From Chitinibacter tainanensis DSM 15459 (lineage in GTDB: Bacteria; Pseudomonadota; Gammaproteobacteria; Burkholderiales; Chitinibacteraceae): a stretch of DNA of 64,000 nucleotides. A program made the translations under genes and the position numbers. How positions within the stretch are numbered: the stretch's first letter is position 1; each line of letters starts with the position of its first letter. The stretch lies in contig NZ_KE386951.1 of the NCBI RefSeq assembly GCF_000429785.1, positions 522,009 through 586,008 of the forward strand, written 5' to 3'. This document shows, one piece after another, positions 47,501-56,864 of the stretch. The notes below the pieces were generated by a model. That model was not told where the DNA came from and made no database searches. It was given only the letters and a program-made list of their open reading frames with translations.

Positions 47501-48438
47501 AAGCCTGCGAGGCCGGTGATGGCCAGGCGGCGCTAGAGCAACTGAGCGCGGCGCCTGCGGCCCATGCCTTGGTCTTGATGGATATTCAAATGCCGCGGCT
47601 GGATGGCTATGCCGCCACGCGCGCCATTCGCCGATTGCCGGCACTGGCCACGCTGCCGATTATTGCCATGACCGCCAACACCAGCGCCGAGGATCAGGTC
47701 GCGGTGCGCGCTGCCGGCATGAATGATTACCTCAGCAAACCGATTGACCCGCAGCAGCTGGCCCAAACGCTGAGCAAATACCTTAGGTATACTGCTGTAG
47801 ATATTGAAAATTATGACCCACAGAGCAATACCCCTGAAACCAACCAATGGCAATGCCTCGACTACCCGCAGGCGCTGGGCCGGCTAGCCAACAAGGCCGA
47901 CACCCTCAACCGCCTGCTGGGCGATTTCGCTCGTAACTATCAACAGGCTGCGGCCACGCTCGCCACCCACATCGCCAGCGCCGATTGGGCCAGTGCGCAG
48001 CGGCTAGCGCACACGCTGAAAGGCGTCACCGGCAATCTGGGGCTACAGCGTATTCCCACTCTGGCGGCCGAGCTGGAAAACGCCTGCGCTCCCGCCGCCC
48101 CGCAGCCTGCCGCCACTGAGGCGCTACTGGCTGAATTGGCCAAGGCGCTAAGCAGCGCCTGCGCCGAAATTCAGGCCAAGCTACCGGCGCCAACCACCTC
48201 CACCGAGGCCACCGCCCCGCTAATCAGCCCGGCCGAGCTACTGAATGAGCTGGAAATACTGCAGCTTTGGCTCGAAAGCAATGATCGCCGTGCTAGCGCC
48301 GCCTTTGCCCGCTTGCGCCCGAGTATCGCGGCGCATTACCCAAGGGCCGAGCTGGCCGCACTGCAAGCGGCGCTGGATGACTATGATTTTGCGCCACTGG
48401 CAGACTGGGTAGCCCAAACCCTGGCCAGCCCAGCCTAA
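44515..48438 (+). CDS. Membrane hybrid sensor histidine kinase (PAS-PAS-HK-REC-HPt)
   Basis: A 1307-residue sensor. Membrane helices at about 8-25 and 299-319 enclose a periplasmic Cache-like sensory domain. Two PAS domains follow (about 341-460 and 479-600), then HisKA with [13 protein letters not shown] (His624). The ATPase domain has NLLNNAIKF and [10 protein letters not shown] degenerate receiver-like segment lies at about 855-955. A true receiver carries Asp1023 ([11 protein letters not shown]), and an HPt domain carries His1166 ([12 protein letters not shown]). A helical C-terminal tail completes it. It should pass phosphate through His, Asp, His to a response regulator, perhaps the neighbouring REC-REC protein. 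The signal is unknown. Confidence 0.92.
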   Translation: MQARFAWRWWLLSLLLAGLAGWVTVQWQAAQQQAAQQTHLQLLAHDLALEIRSNTSEGRVLGAAQLMGRTSASVRGSLLGEASATARLVEDSQHVLRQFGAESTYLLSGTGQVLAYTDNQNRQLLLGEQLGQRPYWQQAMRGEAHIYPAIGIHSHERGLYFAAPVWLPQVPHYPQGVLVIKMGGDFIDGLLRKHGSRAWLLSPDGLIFGSSQPGDLFQWLKPLAADDLLALRQLHQFDALLGNTPPSLLDWAPAGAGVLRLGGMRYLVAESQLSWPDPRGTWKVMVLQDRSQLSPWWHWLPLASLASILVLVASLLLYARQRWRALQQRHQDEQAAAARQLQERETAFRTLAENASDVIMRFTPDGRLLYASPALFRQLRQPAREVSSCRLADLGFSASEAAEREAAIASVSQLAQPLRRSFAYGLAEHWREWMLTPELNAHGQVQSVLVTSRDISEQLAQQTALANAKQAAELARQQIVDLSNTLPLAVFQYRQQGEAGEFTFLSAKTAELFGVSLQEIYADPAQRWRHVPLAEMQQARSEIRAAIAERRTADVQHTVQLAGELHHIRTVGVPARGADGQDYWNGFFMDITRAVQQAAALEQARHTAEAATEAKSRFLANISHEIRTPLNAVLGLAHLAAKHSDNPRQHDYLNKISHAGQVLLSLINDLLDFSKIEADRLTLEQIPFSLSDVLAQVATVTAGRAQEKGLHYWFDLSPTLPEQWQGDPLRLGQVLINLLNNAIKFTAHGEVSLHLQAIQEGDACWLSAAVRDTGVGMQPEQLARLFQPFTQADSSTTRQFGGTGLGLSIAQRLVQLMAGEISVESTPEQGSVFRFKVRLSASAAATPIQPPTRGHVTLLSRHTGLAQLAQRYSPATTFQQIIDDSPLGPSDCYLLDMLFAPATSLLAIARQLRAAQPAAELWLLGEPAAEDWPTWQALNARAIAAPYLPAAWRGEAQPITPSAPTLRFAPASVLVVEDNAINQQIACELLAELGLQACEAGDGQAALEQLSAAPAAHALVLMDIQMPRLDGYAATRAIRRLPALATLPIIAMTANTSAEDQVAVRAAGMNDYLSKPIDPQQLAQTLSKYLRYTAVDIENYDPQSNTPETNQWQCLDYPQALGRLANKADTLNRLLGDFARNYQQAAATLATHIASADWASAQRLAHTLKGVTGNLGLQRIPTLAAELENACAPAAPQPAATEALLAELAKALSSACAEIQAKLPAPTTSTEATAPLISPAELLNELEILQLWLESNDRRASAAFARLRPSIAAHYPRAELAALQAALDDYDFAPLADWVAQTLASPA

Positions 48439-48452
48439 ACCCGCCGTGTGGT

Positions 48453-49175
48453 TTACGCGGGCTGGCGCGTGGCGGCCAGCACGATTTCGCGAATACACAC
48501 TGACTGCGGCGCCTGATAGGCATACAACACCGCTTGCGCTACCTCGCTGGCGGCCAAAACCCCGCCCATCGCGGTTTTCCAGTCTTCGTAGCCAGCCTTG
48601 ATTTGCGCATCGGTGGTGTGGCTTAACAGCTCGGTTTCCACCGCGCCCGGGGCAATGGTAATCACCCGCACATTGTGCTCGGCCACTTCTTCGCGCAGAT
48701 TTTCGCTCAGTGCATGCACCGCAAACTTGGTGCCGCAATAGGCTGCATGGTTAGGGAAAGTTTTGCGCCCAGCGATCGAGCTGATATTGATAATGGTGCC
48801 ATGCTGGCGCGCTACCATGCCGGGCAAGACACTGTGAATGCCATTCAATACGCCGCCGATGTTCACATCCAGCATACGCTGCCATTCGCCCGGCGCTTGC
48901 TCGGCCATTTTGCCCAGCAACATCACTCCGGCGTTATTCACCAGCAAATCAGCGGGGCCATACAACGCCTCGGCTTCGGCCACCGCGGCCTGTACCGCGG
49001 CGCCATCGCAGACATCCACACTGCGGCACAGGGTATTAGGCAGATTCAGCGCTTGTAACCGGTCAATGCGGCGAGCCAACAGCAGCATGGGGTGACCCAA
49101 GGCCGCCACTTGGCGGGCTAATTCAGCGCCGATCCCTGAGCTGGCACCGGTGATAATGACTAGTTTCTTTTGCAT
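48453..49175 (-). CDS. Short-chain dehydrogenase/reductase (SDR)
   Basis: A 241-residue classical SDR: cofactor motif GASSGIG at 10-16, NNAG at 80-83, Ser132/133, Tyr146 and Lys150 (YCGTK), and the PGAVETELL substrate-loop start. Probably NADP-dependent, related to the YdfG-like/serine dehydrogenase group; substrate unknown. ATG 49175 has AAAGGAT upstream; the frame extends to 49283 into the divergent LysR promoter region. The LysR gene divergent at 49295 is a likely regulator. Confidence 0.9.
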   Translation of the reverse strand: MQKKLVIITGASSGIGAELARQVAALGHPMLLLARRIDRLQALNLPNTLCRSVDVCDGAAVQAAVAEAEALYGPADLLVNNAGVMLLGKMAEQAPGEWQRMLDVNIGGVLNGIHSVLPGMVARQHGTIINISSIAGRKTFPNHAAYCGTKFAVHALSENLREEVAEHNVRVITIAPGAVETELLSHTTDAQIKAGYEDWKTAMGGVLAASEVAQAVLYAYQAPQSVCIREIVLAATRQPA

Positions 49176-49294
49176 GATGGTATCCTTTGGTTCTGTAATC
49201 GCCATTAACAATGGCTTGCGATGAAAGAGAGTGTATTCCCCGGCCATAAGCGGCGTAAAATGGGAAATATCGCTGGCTGCCATCGGTTTAATCT

Positions 49295-50146
49295 ATGGAT
49301 ACCCGTCACCTCAAGGCCTTTCTGGCGGTGTTTGAAGAGCGCAATATCACGCTGGCTGCCCAGCGGCTGTTTATCACCCAGCCTACTTTGTCGGTCACCA
49401 TTCGCCAGCTGGAAGACGATCTGGCGACGCCGTTGTTTATCCGCGAGCCGCGCGGCGTAGCGGTCACCGAAGCGGCACGGCTACTGTATCCGCAAGCGCA
49501 GCGCCTGCTGGCGCAACTGGCCGGCATTCGTCAGCAATTCACCGCCCAACATCATTGCCAGCCGCTGGCGCTGGGCGTGGCGGCCGATGTACCCCGGCAG
49601 GCGGTGAATTATTGGCTAGCGGTGTTGGCTGGCGCATTGCCAGCAGTGCAGTGGCAATTACAGGCTGGCTGCGCCGGCGATGTGCGGCTCGCAGCCGAGG
49701 CGGAGCGCTGCGAGGATGAGTTATTTCTACCGCTGCTGGATGACCCGCTGTGTGTGGTCGCGCCCCGCGATTGGCCACAAGATAAGCCGATCCAGCAGCT
49801 GCACGATATCGCACTGGACGACTGGATTTTATGCCCGGATGCGCCGAGCCAGCAGCAGCTATTGGCGTTGCTGGGGGTGGATACGGTGGCGATGCAGACG
49901 AATCATCGGGCCAATACCCTACCACTGGTCTTGCAGCTGGTCGAGGCGGGCCAAGGCTGGGCGCTGGTGCCCGCCAGCCTCGCCGCCGATTATGCCGTAC
50001 AGCCAGTGACGCTCGCGCAAACACTGCCCAGCATCCGCTATGGTTTGTGCTACCGCGCCGCTCTGCTGGAGCAGCCGATTCTTAATCAAGCGGTGGCCGC
50101 GCTCAGCGCAGCCCCCGTCTTTATGGCTACACCCCGAAGCGCTTAA
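49295..50146 (+). CDS. LysR-family transcriptional regulator
   Basis: A 283-residue regulator. The N-terminal winged helix-turn-helix reads HLKAFLAVFEERNITLAAQRLFITQPTLSVTIRQLEDDL (5-43), followed by a linker and a periplasmic-binding-protein-like effector domain. It is divergent from the SDR gene with a 119-nt shared promoter region, the usual layout for LysR control of an adjacent gene. Its last 20 nt overlap the convergent dienelactone hydrolase gene. The effector is unknown. Confidence 0.92.
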   Translation: MDTRHLKAFLAVFEERNITLAAQRLFITQPTLSVTIRQLEDDLATPLFIREPRGVAVTEAARLLYPQAQRLLAQLAGIRQQFTAQHHCQPLALGVAADVPRQAVNYWLAVLAGALPAVQWQLQAGCAGDVRLAAEAERCEDELFLPLLDDPLCVVAPRDWPQDKPIQQLHDIALDDWILCPDAPSQQQLLALLGVDTVAMQTNHRANTLPLVLQLVEAGQGWALVPASLAADYAVQPVTLAQTLPSIRYGLCYRAALLEQPILNQAVAALSAAPVFMATPRSA

Positions 50147-50948
50147 ACCACGCCAGCATCGCTGCCCACGCATCTTGCGCCGCGGCGGCGTTGTAGCTTG
50201 GGCGATAGTCGGCGTTAAAACCATGCGCGGCCGTATCGTAAATCTGGAAGGCAAACGATTGCTTTTGCGCTTTGAGCGCCGCCTGCATTTGCGCCACGCT
50301 CTCAAGCGAAATGCCTTTATCCTGCCCGGCGTACAGGCCCAGCACTGGCGCTTTTAGCTGGCTGGCCACATCAATGGGCTGGCGCGGCGTATTCGGATTC
50401 GTTGGCCCCACCAAGCGACCATACCAAGCCACACCGGCTTTTACCTTGGGGGTATGTGCTGCATACAGCCATGTAATGCGCCCGCCCCAGCAATACCCCG
50501 TTACCGCCAAGCGCTGCGGATCACCACCTTGGCTGGCGGCCCAGGCGGCGGTGGCATCCAAATCGGCCAGCACTTCGGCATCGGGCACTTTGCTTACCAG
50601 CTCGCGAATCAAGCTATCCACATCGGCATACTGCCGCGCATCGCCATAGCGGTAAAAGAGCTCCGGCGCGATCGCCAGATAGCCCTGCTTGGCTAGCCGG
50701 CGGCATAAATCCTGAATATGCTCGTGCACACCAAAGATTTCCTGAATCACCAGCACAGTCGGCAAGGGGCCAGTGGCCGCCGCGGGCATCGCCCGATAGG
50801 CGGGCAGCGGGCCAATCTGCACCATGCCTGCTGTTAGGCCTGTGCTATCGGTTTGCAGCGTGGTCGCAGCCACGGGCTGCACGGCCAGCGCAAAGCCGCT
50901 GGCCACAGATGCTTTGAGAAAATCACGGCGAGTTTCGGTGGTCATCAT
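50127..50948 (-). CDS. Tat-exported dienelactone hydrolase family protein
   Basis: A 273-residue alpha/beta-hydrolase with a twin-arginine signal (TRRDFLKAS, then a hydrophobic stretch and AVQPVAA, cleavage near 28). The triad is Cys153 (GYCWGG), Asp210 (GQDKG) and His242 (AAHGF). Export of a folded enzyme to the periplasm is therefore expected. It is a second member of the family in this window, unlike the cytosolic one at 964, which lacks a signal. Substrate unknown. Its end overlaps the LysR gene end by 20 nt. Confidence 0.9.
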   Translation of the reverse strand: MMTTETRRDFLKASVASGFALAVQPVAATTLQTDSTGLTAGMVQIGPLPAYRAMPAAATGPLPTVLVIQEIFGVHEHIQDLCRRLAKQGYLAIAPELFYRYGDARQYADVDSLIRELVSKVPDAEVLADLDATAAWAASQGGDPQRLAVTGYCWGGRITWLYAAHTPKVKAGVAWYGRLVGPTNPNTPRQPIDVASQLKAPVLGLYAGQDKGISLESVAQMQAALKAQKQSFAFQIYDTAAHGFNADYRPSYNAAAAQDAWAAMLAWFKRFGV

Positions 50949-50956
50949 CTTCCTTG

Positions 50957-51223
50957 TTAGCGGATTTGGATTAAGGCAAAGCGTGGGGGCTGCGCCAGCG
51001 ACTCGATCGACACCAACTGATCAAGCCGGATCTCTTGCACAGCACCAGCACATTCAACGACAAAATACTCAATCTGTGCACGCACCCGCACATCGCAGGC
51101 TACGGCCTGCAGGCACGTGCCATCGTGGAGCACCAGTTGCACCGGCTCGCGGTGCATCGCGGCGATCTCCAGATAATCGTAGGCGGCACAAGCAATCGGG
51201 GTATAAGTGGCAGGTGCGCTCAT
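50957..51223 (-). CDS. rof: Rho-binding antiterminator (Rof/YaeO family)
   Basis: An 88-residue small protein. The pattern YTPIACAAYDYLEIAAMHREPVQLVL followed by LQAVACDVRVRAQIEYFVVECAG and VQEIRLDQLVSIES matches the Rof/YaeO fold, an Sm-like barrel that binds Rho and inhibits termination in E. coli. It lies just 8 nt before the hydrolase gene on the same strand, and after the ahcY terminator. The name is by family resemblance. Confidence 0.85.
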   Translation of the reverse strand: MSAPATYTPIACAAYDYLEIAAMHREPVQLVLHDGTCLQAVACDVRVRAQIEYFVVECAGAVQEIRLDQLVSIESLAQPPRFALIQIR

Positions 51224-51253
51224 TGCAGCCTCAGTATTTTTTCATACGCAGAT

Positions 51254-51281
51254 AAACAAAAACGCCCACAAGGGGCGTTTT
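51254..51281 (-). terminator. Intrinsic terminator of ahcY
   Basis: Minus-strand stem AAAACGCCC/GGGCGTTTT with a 5-nt loop (51259-51281), followed by TTGTTT. It is about 10 nt beyond the ahcY stop and insulates rof. Confidence 0.85.
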
Positions 51282-51290
51282 GCGAGTTGC

Positions 51291-52691
51291 TTAGTAGCGA
51301 TAGTGCGCTGGCTTGTAAGGGCCATCCACTGGCACGCCGATGTAGGCGGCTTGCTCTGGGCTCAGTACGGTCAGCTTCGCGCCGATTTTCTGCAGATGCA
51401 GACGGGCTACCATTTCGTCCAGATGTTTTGGCAGTACGTACACGCCCACTGGATATTGTTCACGCTTAGTGAACAACTCGATTTGCGCCAAAACTTGGTT
51501 GGCAAACGAGTTGGACATCACGAACGAAGGGTGGCCGGTTGCGCAGCCCAAGTTCACCAAGCGGCCTTCAGCCAACAAGATGATGCGTTTGCCATCAGGG
51601 AATTCGATGTGGTCAACCTGTGGCTTGATGTTGTCCCAGTTGTATTGGCGCAGGCTGGCGACTTCGATTTCAGAGTCGAAGTGACCGATATTGCAGACGA
51701 TCGCATTGTGGCGCATCGCTTTCATGTGATCGTGCGTGATCACGCCAACGTTACCAGTGGTGGTAACGAAAATGTCGGCTTCGCCGGCCACATCGTCCAT
51801 CCGCACCACGCGGTAGCCTTCCATCGCAGCTTGCAGCGCGCAGATTGGGTCAATTTCAGTGACCCAAACCGTTGCACCCAGGCCGCGCAATGATTGCGCA
51901 CAACCTTTACCTACGTCGCCATAACCCAATACCACCGCCACTTTACCGGCGATCATCACGTCAGTTGCACGTTTGATACCGTCAACCAATGATTCGCGGC
52001 AGCCGTACAGGTTGTCGAATTTTGATTTAGTCACCGAATCATTCACGTTGATCGCTGGGAAAGCCAGCTTGCCTTGCTCGTGCATCTGGTACAGACGGTG
52101 TACGCCGGTGGTGGTTTCTTCGGTTACACCGATGATGGCAGCCAAACGCGTTGAATACCATTTTGGATCTTTGGCAATTTGCGCTTTGATCGCGGCGTAC
52201 AGTACGGTTTCTTCTTCGTTGGTTGGATTCGCAACGAGGCTCGAGTCGCTTTCAGCGCGTGCGCCCAAATGCAGCAACAGCGTTGCGTCGCCGCCGTCGT
52301 CCAGAATCATATTCGCGTATTCGCCGTTACCGAAGTCGAAAATGCGGTGCGTGAATTCCCAGTATTCTTCCAGCGATTCGCCTTTGTAAGCGAACACGGG
52401 CGTGCCCGCCGCAGCAATCGCCGCAGCAGCGTGATCTTGCGTCGAGAAAATATTGCACGATACCCAACGTACATCAGCACCCAAAGCTTTCAGCGCTTCG
52501 ATCAAGACGCCAGTTTGGATCGTCATATGCAGCGAACCGGCAATGCGCGCGCCTTTCAATGGCTGTTGCGCGCCAAATTGGTCGCGCACGGCCATCAGGC
52601 CCGGCATTTCGGTTTCGGCAATGCTCAGCTCTTTGCGGCCCCAGGCGGCAAGGCTGATATCGGCTACGTGATAGTCTTTAAATTCGGCCAC
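51291..52691 (-). CDS. ahcY: Adenosylhomocysteinase (S-adenosylhomocysteine hydrolase)
   Basis: NAD-dependent enzyme of 466 residues splitting SAH to adenosine and homocysteine, completing the methyl cycle. It has the start [29 protein letters not shown]-binding [33 protein letters not shown] and the C-terminal KPAHYRY. I chose GTG 52691, which has GGAG seven bases upstream; a GTG at 52724 in frame lacks a ribosome binding site. The leader holds an SAH riboswitch, so SAH itself should raise expression. Confidence 0.95.
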   Translation of the reverse strand: MAEFKDYHVADISLAAWGRKELSIAETEMPGLMAVRDQFGAQQPLKGARIAGSLHMTIQTGVLIEALKALGADVRWVSCNIFSTQDHAAAAIAAAGTPVFAYKGESLEEYWEFTHRIFDFGNGEYANMILDDGGDATLLLHLGARAESDSSLVANPTNEEETVLYAAIKAQIAKDPKWYSTRLAAIIGVTEETTTGVHRLYQMHEQGKLAFPAINVNDSVTKSKFDNLYGCRESLVDGIKRATDVMIAGKVAVVLGYGDVGKGCAQSLRGLGATVWVTEIDPICALQAAMEGYRVVRMDDVAGEADIFVTTTGNVGVITHDHMKAMRHNAIVCNIGHFDSEIEVASLRQYNWDNIKPQVDHIEFPDGKRIILLAEGRLVNLGCATGHPSFVMSNSFANQVLAQIELFTKREQYPVGVYVLPKHLDEMVARLHLQKIGAKLTVLSPEQAAYIGVPVDGPYKPAHYRY

Positions 52692-52788
52692 GATAATGCT
52701 CCATGTGGCCGGGTCGATGCTCACCTTAAGTCGGCAACAGATGGTGTGCTGCAGCGACGGTCATCGAACCCGGCAGGGTTTAACGATA

Positions 52789-52871
52789 GGTGAGCGCCGT
52801 TAAATTGGATAAGCACCGAGCCTGACTCACGCGGCCCTGGTAGGGCCGGCGGGCTGCAGCGCCCCTCGGTG
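52789..52871 (-). promoter_or_regulatory. S-adenosylhomocysteine (SAH) riboswitch
   Basis: The minus strand carries the class hallmarks in order: CACCGAGGGGCGCTGCAG, a GGCCCT-ACC-AGGGCC hairpin, GTCAGGCTCGGTG closing helix P1 (CACCGAG with CTCGGTG), and AACGGCGCTCACC at the 3' end forming the pseudoknot with GGCGC. It sits about 100 nt before the ahcY start, its known target. SAH riboswitches activate gene expression on ligand binding. Confidence 0.88.
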
Positions 52872-52952
52872 TGGGGCAATTTTAGCGTAAATTAGCGCCG
52901 TTGGCTGCCTACTTTCGGGCTAGCCAACTGATGGGCGGCAAGGACTAAACGC

Positions 52953-53405
52953 CTATTCGCCAGCACTGGGCTGCGCGCCACTGGCCGCCAGCGCAATCGC
53001 CTCAGTAGGCTCGGCATCGACGGGCACCGGCCGCTGCAACAGCACCCGCGCCTGAGTTGCCGCTTCATTCACTAGGGTATCTGGCCCTGCGACTTGCTCA
53101 ACAAAGCCTGCGGCCAGATACACCGGCAGGGCATCTGGGCTAACCACGGCCCAGCAGGCTTCGCGCCCGATCCAGCGGCCCAGCTGCTGCAATAAGGTGG
53201 CCAGCACTTCGTCATCGCGGGCAATCACACTCTCTAGCCGAATCACCCCAGCCATTACCACGCGCAGTGCGCCACAAAGCTCGCCCTCGGTTTCGGCCAG
53301 CAACACCATATCGGCCAGCGTCGGCTCTGCCTGACCGGCCGTTTTAAACCACGGCGCGAGTTTGCGGTATTCGGGTGGGGAGGCAAGTCGAGTAACAATG
53401 CGCAT
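52953..53405 (-). CDS. GNAT-like protein, unknown substrate
   Basis: A 150-residue protein with a weak acetyltransferase-like pattern: VLLAETEGELCGALRVVM, then RLESVIARDDEVLATLLQQLGRWIG and PVYLAAGFVEQ. The acetyl-CoA-binding loop is not well preserved, so activity is uncertain. An acidic, alanine-rich tail follows. It sits between metK and the ahcY riboswitch on the same strand but is separated from metK by a terminator. No firm function. Confidence 0.65.
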   Translation of the reverse strand: MRIVTRLASPPEYRKLAPWFKTAGQAEPTLADMVLLAETEGELCGALRVVMAGVIRLESVIARDDEVLATLLQQLGRWIGREACWAVVSPDALPVYLAAGFVEQVAGPDTLVNEAATQARVLLQRPVPVDAEPTEAIALAASGAQPSAGE

Positions 53406-53507
53406 GATGAAGCTCCGGTGATTGATTTATGAGGATTTATGGGCTTATTTCAGCATAGGGATAAGACAATGATCTTGATCTGTATCTCCCTCGCCCAAAA
53501 AAGGCAT

Positions 53508-53535
53508 AAAAAAAGCCGCCCGAAGGCGGCTTTTT
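53508..53535. terminator. Bidirectional terminator after metK
   Basis: Stem GCCGCC/GGCGGC with tetraloop CGAA, flanked by runs of A and T on both sides. It is 14 nt beyond the metK stop. Confidence 0.9.
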
Positions 53536-53548
53536 AGCTAGCGCAAGA

Positions 53549-54718
53549 TTACAGGCCTGCCGCAGCTTTGAGCTGCTCAACCTTATCGGTGCGCTCCCAC
53601 GAGAAATCCGGCTCTTCGCGACCAAAGTGGCCGTAGGCGGCCGTGCGGCCGTACACCGGGCGCTGCAGATCCAGCATCTGGATAATGCCTTTCGGACGCA
53701 GATCGAAGTTATTCTGGATTAGTTCCACAATCGCTTCGTTCGGGATCACGCCAGTGCCCCAGGTGTCGACCATGATCGATACCGGCTTAGCTACGCCAAT
53801 CGCGTATGACACTTGCACCAGACATTGCTTGGCAATGCCGGCCGCCACGATATTTTTCGCGACATAGCGCAGCGCATAAGCGGCCGAGCGATCCACTTTG
53901 GATGGGTCTTTACCCGAGAAAGCGCCGCCACCGTGTGGCGCGGCACCGCCGTAGGTATCCACGATGATTTTACGGCCAGTCAGACCGCAATCGCCCATTG
54001 GGCCGCCGATCACGAAACGGCCAGTTGGGTTCACCATGAATTTGGTGTTTTCAGTAACCCACTCGGCCGGCAACACCGGCTTGATCACATGCTCGATCAC
54101 CGCTGCCGACAATTCTTCGTGCGATACATCTGGGTGGTGCTGGGTTGACAGTACCACGGTATCCACTTCCTTCACCTTGCCGGTTTCGCCATCGTAACGC
54201 AGGGTCACTTGCGATTTGGCATCGGGGCGCAGCCACGGCAGGCGGCCATCTTTGCGCAATTCGGCTTGGCGCTGTACCAGACGGTGGGCGTAGTAAATCG
54301 ATGCCGGCATCAGTTGGGCCGTTTCATCGCAGGCATAGCCAAACATCAGGCCCTGATCGCCAGCGCCCATGTCCAGATCGATGCCTTCGCCTTCGTTCAC
54401 GCCTTGGGCGATATCGGGCGACTGTTTGTCGTAGGCCACCAGTACGGCACACGTTTTGTAATCAAAACCGATGTCGGAATGATCGTAGCCAATGCGTTTG
54501 ATGGTATCGCGGGCGATCTGGATATAATCGATGTTCGCGGTGGTGGTGATTTCACCGGCCAGCACAACCAACCCCGTGTTCACCAGAGTCTCGGCTGCCA
54601 CGCGGGCCGTTTTATCCTGAGTCAGAATGGCATCCAGAATCGCGTCGGAAATCTGGTCTGCCACCTTGTCCGGATGGCCTTCAGAAACCGATTCGGAAGT
54701 AAACAGAAAGTCTTTCAT
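53549..54718 (-). CDS. metK: S-adenosylmethionine synthetase
   Basis: A 389-residue enzyme forming SAM from methionine and ATP. Signatures are [24 protein letters not shown] at the start, [12 protein letters not shown] (hexapeptide region), [19 protein letters not shown] and the conserved domain order of three MetK repeats. I found no SAM riboswitch upstream. Divergent from the acyltransferase genes. Confidence 0.98.
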   Translation of the reverse strand: MKDFLFTSESVSEGHPDKVADQISDAILDAILTQDKTARVAAETLVNTGLVVLAGEITTTANIDYIQIARDTIKRIGYDHSDIGFDYKTCAVLVAYDKQSPDIAQGVNEGEGIDLDMGAGDQGLMFGYACDETAQLMPASIYYAHRLVQRQAELRKDGRLPWLRPDAKSQVTLRYDGETGKVKEVDTVVLSTQHHPDVSHEELSAAVIEHVIKPVLPAEWVTENTKFMVNPTGRFVIGGPMGDCGLTGRKIIVDTYGGAAPHGGGAFSGKDPSKVDRSAAYALRYVAKNIVAAGIAKQCLVQVSYAIGVAKPVSIMVDTWGTGVIPNEAIVELIQNNFDLRPKGIIQMLDLQRPVYGRTAAYGHFGREEPDFSWERTDKVEQLKAAAGL

Positions 54719-54802
54719 TGCAGTATTGTCCTCGGTTACATGACCCCTTTTGGGCCAATCGCAGCTACAATCGGCATTTGATTCCGGCTTTCAACATTGT
54801 CA

Positions 54803-55690
54803 ATGCTGCTGACCATTACCAAACTCTTTGCCCGACTGCCACTGCCCTTGCTGCAAGCGCTAGGCTGGATCGTTGGCTGGCTGGTGTGGTGGGGCTCCCC
54901 CCGTCACCGGCGCGTGCTGCGAACCAATCTAAGGTTAAGTGCGATTGCGAAAAATAGCCGCGATTATAACCGATTATTACACTCAAGTATTCCTGCCCAT
55001 GGCATCGCGGCCCTCGAATTTTTACCGCACTGGATGAGACCTTTGCATAGCCTCACGGCCTTGGTGCGGGAAAAACGCGGCTGGGAGCATGTTGAAGCCG
55101 CGCTGACCAGCGGTCGGCCGATTATTTTTATGTCGCCCCATCTGGGCGCGCTAGAGATGACCGGCGTCTGCGTCGCCGGGCTCATCCCACGCAAACTGGC
55201 CCCGCTGTATCGTCCGCCCAAACAGCCCTATCTTGAGCCACTGATGATTTATTCACGCTCGCGCGGCGGCGCCGAGCCCGCCCCGGCCAATGCCGCTGGC
55301 GTGCGCGTGCTACTCAAAACCCTCAAGCAAGGCGGCGTGGCCTATCTGCTGCCCGATCAAGTGCCGGGCGGCGGCGAAGGCGTGTGGGCGCCGTTTTTTG
55401 GCCAGCCGGCCTATACCATGATTTTGCTGGCCAAAATGGCCCGCGCCAGCAATGCCATTATTCTGCCCTGCTATACCGAGCGCCTCGGCATTGGCCGTGG
55501 CTACCGCTTTCATGTACAGCCGTTTGTGGGTGAGCTTACCGGCGAGCCCGAGCACGATGCCACGGTGATGAATCAAAATCTGGAAGACCTGATCCGCCAG
55601 ATTCCCGAGCAATATTTCTGGAGCTACAGCCGCTTTAAACATCCGGCAGGGGCGCCACTGCCGCCCGCCTACCCGTCGGAGGCCGCATGA
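54803..55690 (+). CDS. Lipid A late acyltransferase-like protein (LpxL/LpxM family), copy 1
   Basis: A 295-residue membrane-associated acyltransferase: an N-terminal hydrophobic anchor, then the catalytic HX4E motif in MSPHLGALEM and DQVPGGGEGVWAPFFG, a late conserved block. It adds secondary acyl chains to lipid A (or to related lipids) at the inner membrane. ATG 54803 is preferred to a TTG at 54797. Its end overlaps copy 2 by 4 nt. Confidence 0.9.
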   Translation: MLLTITKLFARLPLPLLQALGWIVGWLVWWGSPRHRRVLRTNLRLSAIAKNSRDYNRLLHSSIPAHGIAALEFLPHWMRPLHSLTALVREKRGWEHVEAALTSGRPIIFMSPHLGALEMTGVCVAGLIPRKLAPLYRPPKQPYLEPLMIYSRSRGGAEPAPANAAGVRVLLKTLKQGGVAYLLPDQVPGGGEGVWAPFFGQPAYTMILLAKMARASNAIILPCYTERLGIGRGYRFHVQPFVGELTGEPEHDATVMNQNLEDLIRQIPEQYFWSYSRFKHPAGAPLPPAYPSEAA

Positions 55691-56547
55691 GTACCCGCCT
55701 GCTCGCCGCCCTCTTGTGGCTACTGCACTGGATACCTTTCCCGCTGATGCGCTGGGTCAGCATTCCGATCGGGCTGCTGCTTTACGCTATGCTCAAACGC
55801 CGCCGCCACATTGGCGAAACCAATTTGCGCCTGTGCTTCCCCGCTTGGCCGGCCGCCCAACGCGCGCAGGTGTTGCGCCAGCATTTTTGTCAGGCCGCGC
55901 ATTTGTTTCTGGCCTACAGCATTTTGTATTGGGGCAGTGCCGCCCGCATTCGCCGCTTGGTGCGGGTTGAAGGTGAGGAGCATCTGGCGGCGCATACCGG
56001 CCAGCCGGTGATTTTGCTTTCACCGCACTTCTTGGGGCTGGATTTTGGTGGCGTGCGCTACGCAATGGAACACGATGGCTCGGCCTATCTGGCCTCGCAG
56101 CGCGGTGCGTTTAATGAAATTAGCCTGCGCATCCGCCGGCGCTTTCGCCAGCCATTGCTGGTGCCCCGCGCCGACGGTATCCGGCCGATTATTCGCGCTT
56201 TAAAGCAGGGCATCGCCTTTTACTACCTGCCCGATCAGGATCTGGGCCCGAAAGAATCGATCTTTGTGCCGTTTTTTGGCGTACCCACTGCCACCATTCC
56301 GGCGCTCTCGCGCATTGCCAAAATGAGCGGCGCCGCGGTCATCCCGATGATCGCCACACTGCGCGGCTCGCAGCTGGTGTTGCGCTACGAAGCGGCGTGG
56401 GACAATTTCCCCAGCGCCGATGCGGCGGCCGATACCTTGCGCATGAATCAGTTTATCGAGCGTAAAGTGCTGGAATATCCTAGCCAGTATTTCTGGCTGC
56501 ACCGCCGCTTTAAAACCCGCCCCGAAGGCGAAGCCAGCGTTTACTAG
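55687..56547 (+). CDS. Lipid A late acyltransferase-like protein (LpxL/LpxM family), copy 2
   Basis: A 286-residue relative of copy 1: N-terminal anchor, catalytic HX4D in SPHFLGLDFGG, and DQDLGPKESIFVPFFGV. The catalytic acid differs (Asp instead of Glu), which fits two different acylation steps. ATGA overlap with copy 1 makes them translationally coupled. Which one is LpxL and which LpxM cannot be read from sequence by eye. Confidence 0.9.
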   Translation: MSTRLLAALLWLLHWIPFPLMRWVSIPIGLLLYAMLKRRRHIGETNLRLCFPAWPAAQRAQVLRQHFCQAAHLFLAYSILYWGSAARIRRLVRVEGEEHLAAHTGQPVILLSPHFLGLDFGGVRYAMEHDGSAYLASQRGAFNEISLRIRRRFRQPLLVPRADGIRPIIRALKQGIAFYYLPDQDLGPKESIFVPFFGVPTATIPALSRIAKMSGAAVIPMIATLRGSQLVLRYEAAWDNFPSADAAADTLRMNQFIERKVLEYPSQYFWLHRRFKTRPEGEASVY

Positions 56548-56795
56548 GGGTAGGTATTGCGCTGTAGTGCAATAATAGCAATAGCCTAGAGCGTATACCC
56601 TAAAGCAATAACCCACCCCGATCACTCGGGCAACGCCAGCACCAGCCTCAGGCCAAGCCACGCTTGCCGGCTCACTGGCTGCACATGCTGCGCAGTGGTC
56701 GCCCCGAGTGCTTGCGCCACCCGCGCACCAAGCTGGCCTCAGCTGTGGCACAACCCTGCTGCAAGCCCGCCGGGCCAGCTCTTGCCATTGAGAAG

Positions 56796-56835
56796 CGTTA
56801 TCAAATACACTGAGAATCATTCTATTTTGATAACG
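56796..56835 (+). promoter_or_regulatory. Fur-like operator before the iron-type operon
   Basis: TGAGAAT-C-ATTCTAT (56811-56825) matches the 7-1-7 Fur pattern; I count 13 of 19 matches to the classical 19-bp box at 56806-56824. A perfect 10-bp inverted repeat flanks it: CGTTATCAAA (56796-56805) and TTTGATAACG (56826-56835). The preceding gap from 56548 holds no gene that I can support. The site is 30 nt from the imelysin ATG. Confidence 0.65.
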
Positions 56836-56864
56836 ACACAGCGGCCCCTAGCCGCGAGCGAGCG

